Source of the DNA: Homalodisca vitripennis | Taxonomy: Eukaryota > Arthropoda > Insecta > Hemiptera > Cicadellidae | Direction of reading: 5' to 3' | DNA length: 64,000 bases | Assembly (NCBI RefSeq): GCF_021130785.1 | Contig: NW_025777533.1 | Coordinates: 29,591-93,590, forward strand | In this document: positions 39,401 to 54,400 of the stretch, one piece after another | How the letters are laid out: the number at the start of each line of letters is the position of its first letter | Position numbering within the stretch: position 1 is the stretch's first letter | Program-made: the position numbers and the translations under genes | The notes under the pieces: generated by a model | What the model was told of the DNA's origin: nothing | What the model saw: only the letters and a program-made list of their open reading frames with translations | Database searches by the model: none

Positions 39401-42400
39401 GTATAGCCTAGATAACATCAAAATAGACGAAGAAAACAATGAAATGTTCATTTAGGCCTATTGGTTTAGCAAAAATACTATTAGGGGTTCATACAACTGC
39501 TGTGCTTCTTCAGACAACAACAAAAGTGCATACTCTTCATCTCATTAGTTTGTATCAGATTCACATACGAAAAAGATAATCAATGTTTGAAAAAAATACT
39601 GATGAGGTATAGAATGTTTTCATAAATTACATTGAATAAATAAGGTAACCTGCTGAATGACAAACCTTACTACAACAGGTCAACAAATCTTTTAAAATAT
39701 CACATATAAATTGTCAGACCACTAAAAATTTCAATGTAATAATAGCTACAAAACTTTTTAAATAGCTAAAGTGACTATTTTTATTGTCTAAAAAATTTCC
39801 CGGGGGAGTGCCCCCCGAACCTCTTTTATGCTGGGAAGGTATTCCTTCCCCCAGGGGCCCCCCAAACATAATTTTCATCTACGCCACTGTTACTCATTGA
39901 GACTGGCCTTGGCTTGAACAACAAACAACATTTGAGCTAATAACATAATCATTTCATCAAGCCCAATCTCTGTACATGCAGTTTGGTCATCTCAAGGTGC
40001 AAAGTCTGTGTAAGCACAGAGTGTCTTATATAAATTCAAGATTTCACTCTCTCCAAGTGTGCTGTCTCCCTGAGTGACTAAAGGGCAATCAAAAAGTAGA
40101 TGCTCTATGCTGATGTGCAGTTTTAACTCTGTAAAGGGGATGCTAAACCAGTCCAGGACTTTTTCAAATCTTGTATATTGATTGATGCCTTCCTCAGAGT
40201 TATTTCAAGCATTTAGCCAAAACAAAAAATTGGAAAAATATTTTTTGAATGTGAGCGCATTTGAATTTCAATTCAAACTTGGTGTATTGGTTAACAATGG
40301 TACAGCACATAATATAGAGGAAATTTGAATAGGATTTTCTAAACAATTTCCCAAGTACATGTTTTGGAAATTTTTAGATTAAAATTTTAAAACCAATTTT
40401 GAAAAAGAATTTGTCTCAAAATTTCCATAAGGTTACCTTCATTATGAGTTGTAATAATTATTTAAAGAACTGCCATCCAAGCAATTTGTACTGTTTTTTT
40501 AGGCTTTATATAGCTATAATTCAAAAGTGGTTTCAAATTCTTTATTGAAATGTGTGCTTTTCTTAATTTCAATAAGGAAATGCCTTGTACATTGAAAGAA
40601 ATTACGTTAACAATTTAACTGAACACAATAAATTGTACTGTTTCTTAGCTAAATTACTTTATACCGATTTTTCAAATTATCCGCTAAAAGTAGTGTGGAG
40701 GAAAGATCGGGATATATTTTATTACAAGTTATGATAGCAAAACACAAACAGAACGTAAATGAGCATGTAGTTTTACCACTCATATCCAAGCACATTCAGT
40801 ACCCTGTCTTGCAAGCATTAGTGGATAACTTATCAGCTCACCAGGTTGTTAAGATAACGTATCTCTGCAGCTGTATGAGCTCACAGACCTTGACTCAATG
40901 TATAAGCTTGATTGTTCCATTACTATTGAATTATTAGAAGAATGATGCAATATGTGGTGCAAAAACAAAAAACTTTTATCAAAATTACAAAATAAAAAAA
41001 TAATCTAATTAATCATTTGGAGCAACCTTTTCACAAATTGCAATAACTTCTACAGGAATACTAAAACCCTAAACTGTTTAGAAATTAAAAATTGTATTTC
41101 AACCATAAGTCATTAGAAAGATGTAAAAATTCCTCTCCAAGGATTAAGCCAGAACTGAAGTTTTTCAAATAGCAATGTTTGACCCTAGGACCATTTCTAG
41201 TTGACCCAGTTGTTTACTGACCACAAATTGACCACTTTATGGCTGATTTGTATTCACTGGTTAGAATAGATAAAAAATTATTATTACCGGTGACAGACCA
41301 TTTAATGACATATTAAGTGAAAGCTTACAAGTTCTAATTTATTTTTAGTGGTATTTGACTTATTTTTAGCTCTAAGGTTGGTTTCCAGTCTTAATTAGTT
41401 TTTTCAGCTGTTATTTTGTTTGCATCAGGTGCGCAGCTAAAACAGCTGTTTGTAAACAAAAGAGTTTTGTTTGGTTGGTCACAGTCTTCTGCGTTATTGT
41501 GTTTTAGTTTTAGCCATTAGTGATGTTTTATTTACACTTTTTATACAGATCGTACATCAGGAATTTTTATGATAATACTAATTAAATAATTGTTTAGTAG
41601 AGATAAAAACCTGTTAAGACTAGAGGTACAGCAACCATTCATCCAGCCATACATCATCTACCTCATTCTACTATTTCCTTTATTAGGAGTGTATTTGTTT
41701 TAAAATGTTCACCAGAATAGAACCTTGAGGGTGTCCAACCTAACTTATTCTCCAGTAAGAGTATGATGTTTCCAAACTCTTCTACTTTTACCTTTTGGAA
41801 CCTTCGTGTATTCAAAAAGACTCCAGGCAATACATCTACCCCCATATTGTTCCATATTTATTGAGAAGGACTAAAAAAGACATCACACCTTTTAAAACCA
41901 CCAATCAGATGAATGATACTTAACACAAAATATTGAATCCTGCCTTTGAAAGTGTTCTGGCTGAAGCACAAGAAGCTTTGTTACATGACCACTCGTATTT
42001 GTCTTATAAAATCAGAGAAAATATCCTAAAAGACAAAGTTGTAGAGCTGTCAACAAACAAAGTTTTAGAGATGTCCTTAACTCTTGCTGTAGCAGCCTCC
42101 TTCTAAATAAAAAGTCTACTAAAGAATGAAATAAGTGATCTTACAATTAAATATGGCACACCTCACTCAGAATTACAAGACAGACTAAAAGAATCTGTAA
42201 ACAAAATTGAAACCCTTTCACAACACATTGTAAATCTAAAAAATAAAGAAACTTGGAAATTTCACATCTACAGAATAAACTAAAAACCAAATAAATATTG
42301 ATCATTAAGTTTAATGATATGCACAAAGGGAAAAATTGACTGTGAATACAATATCAAAATTCTTATAGAAAAAGTGAAAAAATCTACTTAACAATGACAG

Positions 42401-45400
42401 TAAACTGAATCTTGCTAATTCAACATTTCAAAATACCAATGTTGAATATAGAAAAGTCTCAGCAATAACTGAGAATACGCCCAATCTACAAGACCAATCA
42501 CTAAAAGAAAATGAAGTGAAAAGCCAAAACTTCCAATGAAGCATTGAAAGTTAGTAAACTTGATGCTGAAGGTGAAATACAATCATTGCAAGTGGAAAAA
42601 GAAAACCCCATAATGCTAAATAAAGAGATTTGAAAACATATAACTTCTAGAGATCACCATTTCTACGTTCAAACTAAAGAGATCGTAGTGCCAACTTCCA
42701 TTCTGATGACAGCCTCTAGGCGCAGCTACTTACATGCAAAGCAGATATGGGAAAAGTAAACACACACCACCCATCCAACCTATTACAGGACACAGGTAAT
42801 TGTAACGTAGTTACCACTGAACCTCAGATTCACCGAAGCCTGAATGAACCGTTGTTCTAAAACATGTATCATCCAATGATGACATAGGTGGAGCCAGTCA
42901 CACCTCTTTTGAAAAAATGTGTCCGCCCGCATCTTTTACCATAGGACCTCAGTATGAAACATCATCCAATAATGACATAGAAGGAGCCAGTCGAACATCC
43001 TTTAATAATAAACTGAACAACTGCTCAAAGATTCCTCCAATAAATGAGCAAGGAAAAAAGCTAAAGAAGAGTGAATTTTGGAGCACACACTACAAAAAAA
43101 TCAATACTAAACCAGGATCATACTCAATTGCCAGCACACTATGTAAAAAAAAAAAGAAAACTAAAAACTCCTGGCCCAAATAAAAATCTCCATCAGGTCA
43201 CTATCACAAAAAATCTCAGAATACTTCCACCAAAACACACGGGGTTTACCAAGAAAAAGCTAGAAAGGCTAGACCACTTACTTAGTACCCTAAAACCCAT
43301 CACCATCATTTTGACAGAACACAGCTTAAACTCTAACAACTTAGCACTAAAGAAAATTGATGGCTACACCCTGGTAGCTAGAGAAGACAATCGACTGGGA
43401 GGAGTTGCAATTTATATAGAATCATAATCAGACTTAAATGCAGATCAAGTTAATGTATCTGACTACTGTGTGGAATTGTTGTGTGAAGCTGCATTGGGAA
43501 GATTTAGCATGAAGAATAATTCTTTATTCGTGCTTGGTATCTATCGACCACCTGGTAGACCAATAAAACAAGCCATTGAAAATAATGTCTAATATATCAA
43601 CTTTGTGCAAGCTGAATCAAAATCCTAAGTGATAGAGTGATGTTAACATCAATAGCCTAGATCTAAATTCTGACAATGCATGTTTTGAAGAAGAACTACT
43701 CTTCTAAGGTATCAGAAGACTCCCTTTACCAGCACCTCGAATAACCAATACTTCTAAGACCTCCATAAATTCAAATTCAAAAGTTTGCATATGTAAAAAT
43801 ATCCCTGATCTAGCTGGGGAATATTGGTACCATGTGCTTAATGCCCGTAATGGTGAAGAAGCTTAAACAATTTTGAGCTGTTACTCTTGTGTGCAGGAAT
43901 TGTTCTAGGAGTCACGGGTTCAATTCCCGTGCCTTACATTAGGGATTTTTGCAGTCGTGTATACTTATGAGAGTCACTTGTCTGTAGTAAAGATGGCGGG
44001 AGAGCCCACCTTAAATTGGCGATAGTTGGTTTCGTTAGAAGTGTATTCTTGTTTAAGAATACCAGACCCAAAACACACAGTTTTCATGTTTTGTCTTTCC
44101 TATTAAAAAAACCATTTGTTTGTGTTATTTTATATTTTGGAAATTATTTACAACTAAGTAACTATAATAATAGCTTTTAAGAGTTATAATCCCACTTAAA
44201 CCATATTTAGCGCTTCAAGAAAAATTACCAGCAATTAGAGGATTAAATATCATTACAATGTTGCACTGCAAATCATGCCGGATTCTATCAGCTAATTATA
44301 GGCCTTTATGTTACGTTAAAATTCAACCATGGAAATCAAATAAATTTTAGAATTAGAACAAGAACCAAATACTTGTTGTCATTCAAAAATGTGTTCAATA
44401 AATGTTTTGTAAGTGAGGTTCCAACTTTCCAGCGATTTCAACATTGAGTTTAGCTCCAGTTTACCTTCCTCTTATTGCATTGTCTGGAATCTGACACTGT
44501 CTCAGACTTGACTCATTGATCTATAGTCATATTCGTCTGAAGAGATCCAAAAATGTCTGTGACAAGAAGCTCAAAGCGAACCCATACATCGTTTTGACAT
44601 CAAAGATACGTAGACTACAAATTCACCTAGTACATTATCGTATTTTGTTGTTTTAGGATTTTGGAGGTTTATCTTTTCTATTTTAGAGTGTCAGCCATTT
44701 AAGATCATTTTCCTGAATACAGAAAAAATACAAATTTTTCAGGTAATTTTACAAGGAATTTTAACCATTTAAAGTAGGAATTTCATTCGTTATAAAACTA
44801 GACCCAAAGTAAATTACTAAAGTTAAAATTAATTTTTACAGCGTGTATTTATGTAACTATGACTTTAGGGAAATCACTTGTTTTAAAATAATTGATGACT
44901 TTTGGAAAATTAAATGTTTCTGAGTAAACATGAGCAACATATTGCTTAATAGAATAAAATCCTTTATGAGTAATAAAACATGTCACTCCTTCTAGCTGTT
45001 TAAATCATACATACTGTAAAAATGTCACATAGATCATTATCTGTAGCCATTTTTATATTGATCTGGTTACAAGGTATCCCCAAGTACCAGTTAAAATACC
45101 AATAATTTCCTCATGGAAAGATCAAGAAATTATATTAAATTTTTTTCCTGTCCTTGGGAAAAACTAAAAGGGCTGTGATTCATATTTTATAAAATATTTA
45201 TTAAGGTAACACCTATTGCACCATCTTAACAAAACAGGGAAGTAACTTAAAAACTGGAAAAGTAATTCCAACACAGTGGTTTTAAGTATTTAACCCTTTT
45301 AAGGCCAATGACCAATTGAGTTGCACTAGTCTCAAAGGCCAGCTCCTGATTTTGCTTAGGTACCTTGAAGTCCAGGCTATTTTGGTTCCTTTTTGCACAG

Positions 45401-48400
45401 TTTTAGTAAATAAGCTGTAACTTCCATATTGCTTAGTAAAAATTGATAATTTTTGTTTTAATTTGTTTCTAAAATTATAGGCTTGGACAGGAAACTATAA
45501 GGTTGGTTATATAAAATAAAAAAAATTTTTTACATACATGTTTGTATGTAAAATTTGTAAGCGTAGTTTACTTTTTTTGGTTTTAACACCTCATAAAAAA
45601 TACAAAGGATTGTTTTGCACCCAAGTAACACATATTTTCTAAAACTACGTATTATTCACAACAAACATGCCAATTTTCAAGTGCTTATCAATAATAAAAG
45701 TGAAGTAGGCACGAATTATTCAAAATCTGCAACTGCGGCTTATTTGTGAAAATTGTAGAAAAGCTAGTCTTGTCTTCAGTTTTTACACAAAATATTTTTT
45801 TCTTCATACATCTCACAAGAATGCATACAAAATAAACCCAAAATACTGTTAGTAGTTAAAAAGTTCATTCATTTTCTAATTCATCTTTAGAATTATCATC
45901 GTACAAAGCATCTAAATCACTATCACCTAAATCCCCAACACCGTCAACAAACTGAACACCGGTACCACTAGCAAGTAAATTGTTTACTAAAGTGTTTCCA
46001 CTTGTAGGTGATTTGCCTCTCGTTCTTTTGCTCACATTTAGCCTACACTTAATAGTTCACTGCAAATCCTCAAAAATACCTATAACATCGCACATAATTA
46101 CTGAATTGCATCAACAAAATATAACCACAACAAATTTAACCTATACACTACAACGCCACTGTAGTAAGACATACGATTTCATCGAAATGCATAGATGTAT
46201 AATAATAGAAATTATGCAAGAAACGGCAGTGTTTGCGTTTACTCATGAAGCCCATCTAACCCCAAACAAGAAAATATCATGGTTGGTGGCATTTGGAAAG
46301 TTTACTGGCCAGTAAAACCGGAAATAATGGACGGCTACCTATTGTAGCCGTCGGCCGCGAACGCCATTATGATCACGGCTACCTATTGTAGCCGCCGGCC
46401 GCGAACGCTATTTTGATGACGGCTACAATAGGTAGCCATCGGCCTTATAAGGGTTAAATCCAAGAGTATAAATTAGGATAAATAATAAGCAAAAGATTTT
46501 ATGAGAAAACATTTTAAGTTAGCCATAAAATAAATAGAAATTTCTGAAAATGTACATGTATACTACCATAAAAACTACTCCATACCCTACTGCATATTGC
46601 TTTACATGGAGTAACAAAGCTATTGGTTTATGATAAACTACATCTATTTTTAAATTAGATAAATTAATAGCTCTGAAAATCCAACCAAAATTTCCATTTT
46701 ATAAAACTTAGGTAGAAATGAACAATTATTTGCTCTTTCTTGGCCTTTTTAGACAAGGAGAGACGGTGCCAAACCTATTTCTAGACAAGACAAGTGAAAT
46801 AAATTTGCATTTATCATTCAAGTATAATACATTACGAAACAAGCTTGGGAAATAGGTATTTATCAGATAAGCAATGATAATTTTTGCACCGAATATTTAT
46901 GCGAATTTGGAAAACACTTCCAAGATAAGTAACTAATAAACATTTTTCATAATACTGAGTATAAACAGAAGAAAGCATCATTTTCTGTACACAAAAAATA
47001 GAAAAAGGCCAAAAAATTGCTTTTAGTAGTAGGCTATGATTTTACATTTTTTTCACTTTTATCACTACATAATATAATTCAGTAAAATTTGAAAGGTAGA
47101 GAATCGCGTCGACAAATATTTAAAGAGTTCTCAATAATGAAAGTACCATCTATGTATATTATTATTTAGTAAGAGTTAACGTAAACCTGGATGAATATGA
47201 GATGAGTCAGGACATTCATAGATATTCAATTTGACGCTTAAAGCACTGTATATGGATATGTCTGCACCATCGGAATTGTAGTAAACACAGCATAAGAAAT
47301 TATCCGTATTGTCTTATTTTAGTTTATTGTGTACAATATAATTCACAAAAATTCTGTAAATGTGTAGGAATGTATAAATGTATTGATTTATGACGGTTGG
47401 GAAGCAAATTGGATTGTGTGTGGCATGAATAATCAATAAAAAAACCAGTGACCTCATTATTGATGTTTCCTCATACGTGCCCACATATTGGTGCGTCTAC
47501 ATGTAAAACTGGTAGAGCTTTTAAAAAAATCTGCAATTATTATTACTTATAACAATATAATACAAATGTAACTTTGGCAAAAACGGATTCTTTATTAAAC
47601 ATGTAAATGGACACTAGTTACAACAGGGGCCAAATTTTCCTCAGCACTTTAAGGGTTAAAACTGTAAGACTTCAGAAAATGAAAGTAGGTCACTGCTTTA
47701 AGGAGATTCAACTTCTCAGTGATAATGCATGGTCGATAAGTCTCAATAAATTTTAAATTGTCTTTAAGAATTGGCTAAGATAACTCCCTTAAACACTGTT
47801 CATGAATGCTTTGTCGAATATGATGCTATGATACAAGTACCTTATTGTTTTATTGTAAAGTTTGTTATTTTTTAATTGTATCTGTTTTAACTTTGTTTTT
47901 CATTTATTTGATTGTGTTTGGGTGTTACTTTAATTAAATAGAAACTATAAGTCTTACAGTTAAAGCTTTCTAGTCACACTGTTGATAATTCTTGTTTATC
48001 TTCCTTTTTTTTATAAATTATATACATATTTTCTTATTGTAAAAATTTTACTTTTAACCCTAGAAAACTTTAATAATGTTGATCATCAGATCAAGAATAT
48101 GTGAACCATTAACAAGAAAATAATTTTAACTGCAAAATAGTTTACATTAGTATTATAGTAGATGTTTACTGTTTCTGGCAATGTCTATTGTACATTTGGA
48201 TATTTAATGACAATGAAGCTTCTTGATTCCAAGGCGTTTACCTAATTCCTTTGTTTTCCTCAACATTGATGTCAATGAGCTTAATAAATTAATAGATTTA
48301 ATAAAAACAGTAATACAAAAGTATTTGACCCACCTTTGGCCACTGTCAAAGAATTTTTAGTGTTATTTTTTCATAAAATAAGAGTTATAAACCATTAGTA

Positions 48401-51400
48401 TTAATATATAATTGTATTTTTAACAATTAATTAGCTATGCGACACTAAGCTCCCAGGTTTCTGAAGAGAAACATTGATGGATTTGACACGAGTTCCTATT
48501 TTTATCATATCACAGTTCAACTTTATTGCCGTGAGAAAAGCGGACCCTCACACGTGCAGCCGACAGTAAAATTAAAGCATCTCCTCTTAATAGGGAAGCA
48601 GATGTTTTTATGAAAACTACACTTAAATTACACAACTGTCAATCATATATACATTATTACCTTCATCAACATCCGATTGAATTGGTAAACTCCCTAAAGA
48701 CAATTTATATCTGAGAATAATGTATGTTTGACACTGGACTGTGTGTTGTGAGATGTTATAATTGTGTTACATTTGAATAGTAATAAAACTCATAATAACT
48801 GTACAACAATAAACAATTATGCTAAATTTTACATTTAAACAATTCCTATGCTATTTCTGTCCACAAAAAGCCTTGAAATTAAAAAATAAATAAATATAAA
48901 AGTAGGTGTGAAGGAGAGTGAAAATCTGTTAAAGTTGTAGTCAAATCAAATGTCTAACACAAATTAAATAGAAAAATTCCTAAAAATGATTGATAGTGGC
49001 TGTCATGACCTGGGTGATATGATATAGAACCCATTAAGGAGATATCGCAAAATGCACAAATGTATGCAATTAATATAGGCTGTGATACATTAAAACGCTA
49101 AAAACTTTCACAGTTAAATTGTAAACTAGGTTTTATAGTGTTGAAACGTATAGGCAAGTATGAAAAATAAAGATATGATAAATAATTAGTCACACAACAA
49201 AAGAATTAAAAATTGTTTCAGTAAACAAAGAATAATAAAAATTTCAACAATACATATCATTGATGTTTGTAATGTAAAATTTATTATATTTTTTTTTTTT
49301 TAAATCAAATAAAATTGTTTAGTTGTACATAAAAGAAATATGTTCCAGTACAGAGCCTGACAAATTTGATATGGACCATAACAAGTATTTACTTGTTTAA
49401 AGGAATTTGCGGTGGTATTAAATGAGTTAGTATGATGTTTAAGTTATAATTTACTAAAGTAAAATGAGTACTACTATAGATCTTAACACTGCAATACTTA
49501 AAACTGCAAAACTAAGAGAATTAATAACGTTTGTGTCCAATCAGGAAGGACAACATAAGTCATACACTTGAATAAATTATAGACAGGAAAGATTAATTAT
49601 CATTTAACTACCTAGATATTTTAACTCTTTTAGTGCCAGAGATAAAATCAAATCCATGTTGAAAAGTGCCAAAGGGTTTTGGGCGGAAAGGCAAGCAAGG
49701 TTTTAGAAAAAATGTACATATATTTTATTTTTGATCATAATAAACTCCTTTTACTTCTTTTTAAAGCTATATAAAGTACATATCAGAAACTAATTAACAT
49801 TTTTATATATAACTATAAAAATTAAAAAATCACTTTAAACAGCAAAATTTCCACAGAAACAAAAAAATGAAGTTTGAGGTGAAATAACTGTTATAAAAAA
49901 AATATTATTTTGAAATTTCAATATTTCCATGATGAAAAAATTTTAAAACAACCCAAAATCATGTGTAATAATCTAATATTGAACCATAAACAAATTCTTA
50001 ATAAATAGTTAATTGCTAGATATTGTAGGTATTTACTAAACAGGTTTCAGAAAAAAATTCACTTAAAATTTATTTTTAATCATTAAAAGCTCCTTTTAAA
50101 TTCGTTTGAAAGGTAAATGAATTGTCTATAATATATCTATATATGTCTAATTGTCTATATATATATATCACAATAAGATGTTTATATAATAAAAAAAAAC
50201 TAAAAATCACTTTACACAATGACTTTTCTACGGAAACAAAATAAAAATCCAGTTTAAGATAAAATAACTAATGTATTTTAAAATTTTAATACTTGTATGA
50301 TAAAGAGCATTTTAAAACACCCTAAAATCATGTGTTTTAACCTAATATCGTACAGTAAACACAATTATAAAAATTAGTTAAGTGCTAGAGGTTTGATTTG
50401 CAAAAAAATTTGGAAAATATTCAGTTAAAAGTTTTTTTCCACCATAAATAGCTTTTTTATAATTCTTTTCAAAACACCAATACTTATAATATTAAAACAA
50501 TGCAAGATCTTGTGTAATATAACAATAATACTAAAACAAAACTCAAAACATATAAGTAACCTTATTCAGGCAATTTCCAAACCAACTCTACAACACTGTC
50601 TTCATTGACACTCAGAAGTGACTGTTATCTCTTTTTTTTATTAATTTTAATACCTAATAGCCTATAACTTAGAAACATTTTAAATTTATACGCACAATTA
50701 TATAACATAAAACTTTCTCGTCACAACACCGTGATCGCGATCCAACTGAGAAAGTGTTGTATTTTAGTTACAGTAGTTGTTTACATCAACTAACACATTA
50801 AAAAGTAGAAATAATAATTGAAAAGGTTAGTTTAGTTAATGTGGTATGATATCAGCCAGTATAGGATGTTATAGAGGTACTACAAATGAAATAGAAATCG
50901 TATCGTTCTGAGACTCCGGCAATCTTTGCATAGGAACATATCGTCTTGGAGCGAGACTCTCGGCACTCGAACGTGTTTTTACATCATCTTGTAGCGAGAT
51001 CCCTGGCACTTAAAGGGTTAACTAATACCCTAAAATCACAAATAGACAATTTTCCTTATTTTCCATTATTCTACTTTATTTACTTTATGTTAAACACGAA
51101 CACAAAATAACTAATGACGATGCCAAAACACAAAGTACGTCATTACTTTGGAATGTACAACGCAGAAAAGTCTGACCGCTTATGAAATGGCTAAAAATAA
51201 TTATTTAAAACGAGATGCACAAGATAGATGTGCATTGGTAGAAAATGTTGCAAAAATGTCTATGAAGAAGAACAAGAACACAGGAATAAACGTAAACAGT
51301 GAGGTAGAATTTGATCACGTCATTATTGTCTGTCAGACAGAAAGGCAGAAACTATTGCAAAAATGCTCATACGACTAAAATTTCTTCTACTTTGTTGGCC

Positions 51401-54400
51401 TCTCGAGTGTTGGTATCTCGATTATCCCCTCCACCAATACTTACTCCTCCTTAGCTTGTTATTCCCCTCCCTTTAACCTTGATTCCCCTCAGTCTCTTAT
51501 TTGAGATATCAAAAACATCAAACATATTATCAGTTATTGTGCAGTTATGGATCGCGACCGCCTAAATATCCATTCTGGGAATGAAAACAAACTGTTTTAA
51601 GAAATTAATAAAAGTGATTTGAGGGTAGGGTACAATAAGCGGACCCGGTTTTTTATATCGAAGAATATAGTCATCGATACCTAATATTCGCATCTCAAAC
51701 CTAGACTATCAATCGATATAAAAGTACCTATAGTCCTCAATAACAATCATATGTTTTAAATTAAAATATGAATTTCATATTTACAGTGATCAAACAAATT
51801 ACTATACTGATCAAACAAAATTAGGAAAACTGAAGACGACCATATTTACTCCTCTCACAGTTATAGTTGTTTCTTTCCCATAAATTTCACATAATGGGTT
51901 TTTCGGTACGAGTCCAACATGTTGAAGCCACGAAGAAGGAACGTCGTGTAGTTTTTTAAAATTGACTGCCATTTTTAATAATCAGAATTACTTATGTAAA
52001 ATTGAAATATTATCCTACGTGTATTATTTTAGAGTGTTTACAGCTGTTGATATAGATTATTTAAGTTAATAGTTTAAAATAATTAATCAGTATCGATTGA
52101 TTATGTCAATGGTTATGATTAAGTAATATCGTTTGCCAATTTTGATATAAAAACCGGGTCCGCTTAACGTACCATACCCGTGATTTGATATTGTTGTAGC
52201 TATCCAATGCTAACAATATCAAATCTCATGATGCATTTGGGTTTTACATACAATTCTAAGACTTTTTATTTTTTTGTATTGTTTTGATATAATTAACCTT
52301 TAAGCCACTGGGAACATTGAAAGTTTTACAAACTCTTTCTTCAACTGTTAATTAAAGAGGCATAATTTTCCATTTGCAAACAAAACACTTAAAACTCAAG
52401 AATGTTTTAAAAATTATTACTAAATAATTTAAATAAGCATTAAAAATAAGGTAAAGTTCACAATAGAAAGTTTACTTTAAAATTAATAGGCTGTGATCTC
52501 AATGGTAGCTACCTTCAGTTGATCACCCTATATACCTATACCTAAACCTTATATCGACAAGTTTTTTGTCAATAGAATATCATACAAACATAATAATCAT
52601 TTGTCCAAAAAATAAACTATATCAGAAAAGTATTGTTTTAATAACATTTATATTACTTTTTTAACATTTTTCCAATTGCTCCAAGAGTGTTTAACCCTAG
52701 AACTGTTAATCGACATAATTATGTCGGTTAATGCCGCTTTTGTGGTGTTAACCATCAAAATTTTGTCGATCAAAACATTCCCTCGTATAATTACTTTTTA
52801 TAATATACTCCGGTAAAGTATCGATATAATTCATGCACTATTGGATTCGGGAAGAAAAATGCTAAGGAACAGATGAGTTTTATTCCTCTTTGTATTATGG
52901 TTATGACGTAGCAAGCTTGTTATTTTGAATGTAAAAGAAAACGCGACGCCGTTTGTTGTGACCGCCATATTGCCGCTGCCGTTCTGTATCACTTTCGTGC
53001 CGAGCTGTGGATATTTGTAAGTTTTAATAGTTTTACGCGTGTTTTAGTGTCGTATTTAATGTGTAGTGTGTTGTTTGATGTCGTAGTAGTGTAAACATAT
53101 ATATTTTAGAATAAATCAATTTCTATTTACTGAAATATGTTTGAGAAATTACCGGCTTTGTGTAGGCTATGGCAAAATGACTTGGCTAAAATTCATTTTA
53201 CATAGTTTGTTATTGTTTTCACTTACTAAACGTTATTTATAGCACTCTTTTAGCTTTGAAGTAACTATTTATTTTTGGTAAATAGATAGTTTTCACAATA
53301 AAATATATATTTCCTGTAATTGTTTTGGTTATAATATATAATAACTGTTTGGGTTATTCTATATTTTTTCAATATCTTTAGTTATATTTATAGTTTTCTA
53401 ACTACATAATATTTCCTATTACTTATAAACCATAAATTTATAAATTTTGATATAGTACAAGCTTTAGAAACTATTTTATATTTTGCTGAATGAAAATTTT
53501 TCGCAAAATTTTTGAATAATGGCAAAATTTAACTTTTTTTACTTTTCAAAAAATAATTTATGGTAATTATTTCATTACTACTGTACATTCTATTTTATTC
53601 TAAGTAATAAAATATGCAAAATAACATGTATTCATAGATAAATGTATTAGCAAAACTTGTTTTACCAAAGTATTACGTGTACACCCGATTTTCAGAATTT
53701 ACACGCATCGCTGCTTTTTGTTCTATAGCTTTATGATGCTTTCATAAATGTGTATAATGTTTATGTTTTTCTGAAACTAGATAAAATTTGACACAGAATG
53801 GCTATCTCACTTATAAATATTTCTCACTATAACTTCATTTGCTAGGTATGGTCCCCCCCAAATTTAAGAAATATTTTTTCGTAAATTTTATATTTGATTA
53901 AAAAAATTGTTTATTAGAAAATTGTTGATGGTTAATTTTACAATACAGTGCAATTCTACGTTTAATTCTGAATACAAAAATATATACTCTTATTTATATT
54001 GCTTTTATTTTATATTTTTAATAATTTTTTTAAAAAAACCTTGCGCGAAGCTCCAAAACAGCCCGACACTACAGGATGAAATGACCGCCAGTTCTAGGGT
54101 TAATAAAATGTTTCACTACCAAAGGTTGCAGTAGCTTAATAAGATATATCAACCAATATTATAATTGTGCAACTTGACAGCCAAACAGTCAAAATTATAT
54201 ACTATAACTGTATTAATGTTCAAACATATATTGCCACTACCTTTTAGGGCACTCCTTACAAAAGTATAATCTAAGGTCTTAACAATTTGTAAATATGAAT
54301 AATTTTTAATAGTACAAAAGACCAGACAACATGGATATACAATTATCTAGAATCCTGAACTAGGCTACCCTGCTTGAATTCACATAAAATTATCATAAAA

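Noticed and set aside
43860..43940. Functional tRNA gene
   Set aside because: Only the T-arm is convincing; no acceptor, D-arm or anticodon arm pairing.
45980..46315. 111-codon plus-strand ORF
   Set aside because: Inside piggyBac-like element 1 and opposite to the likely transposase relic; no recognised domain.
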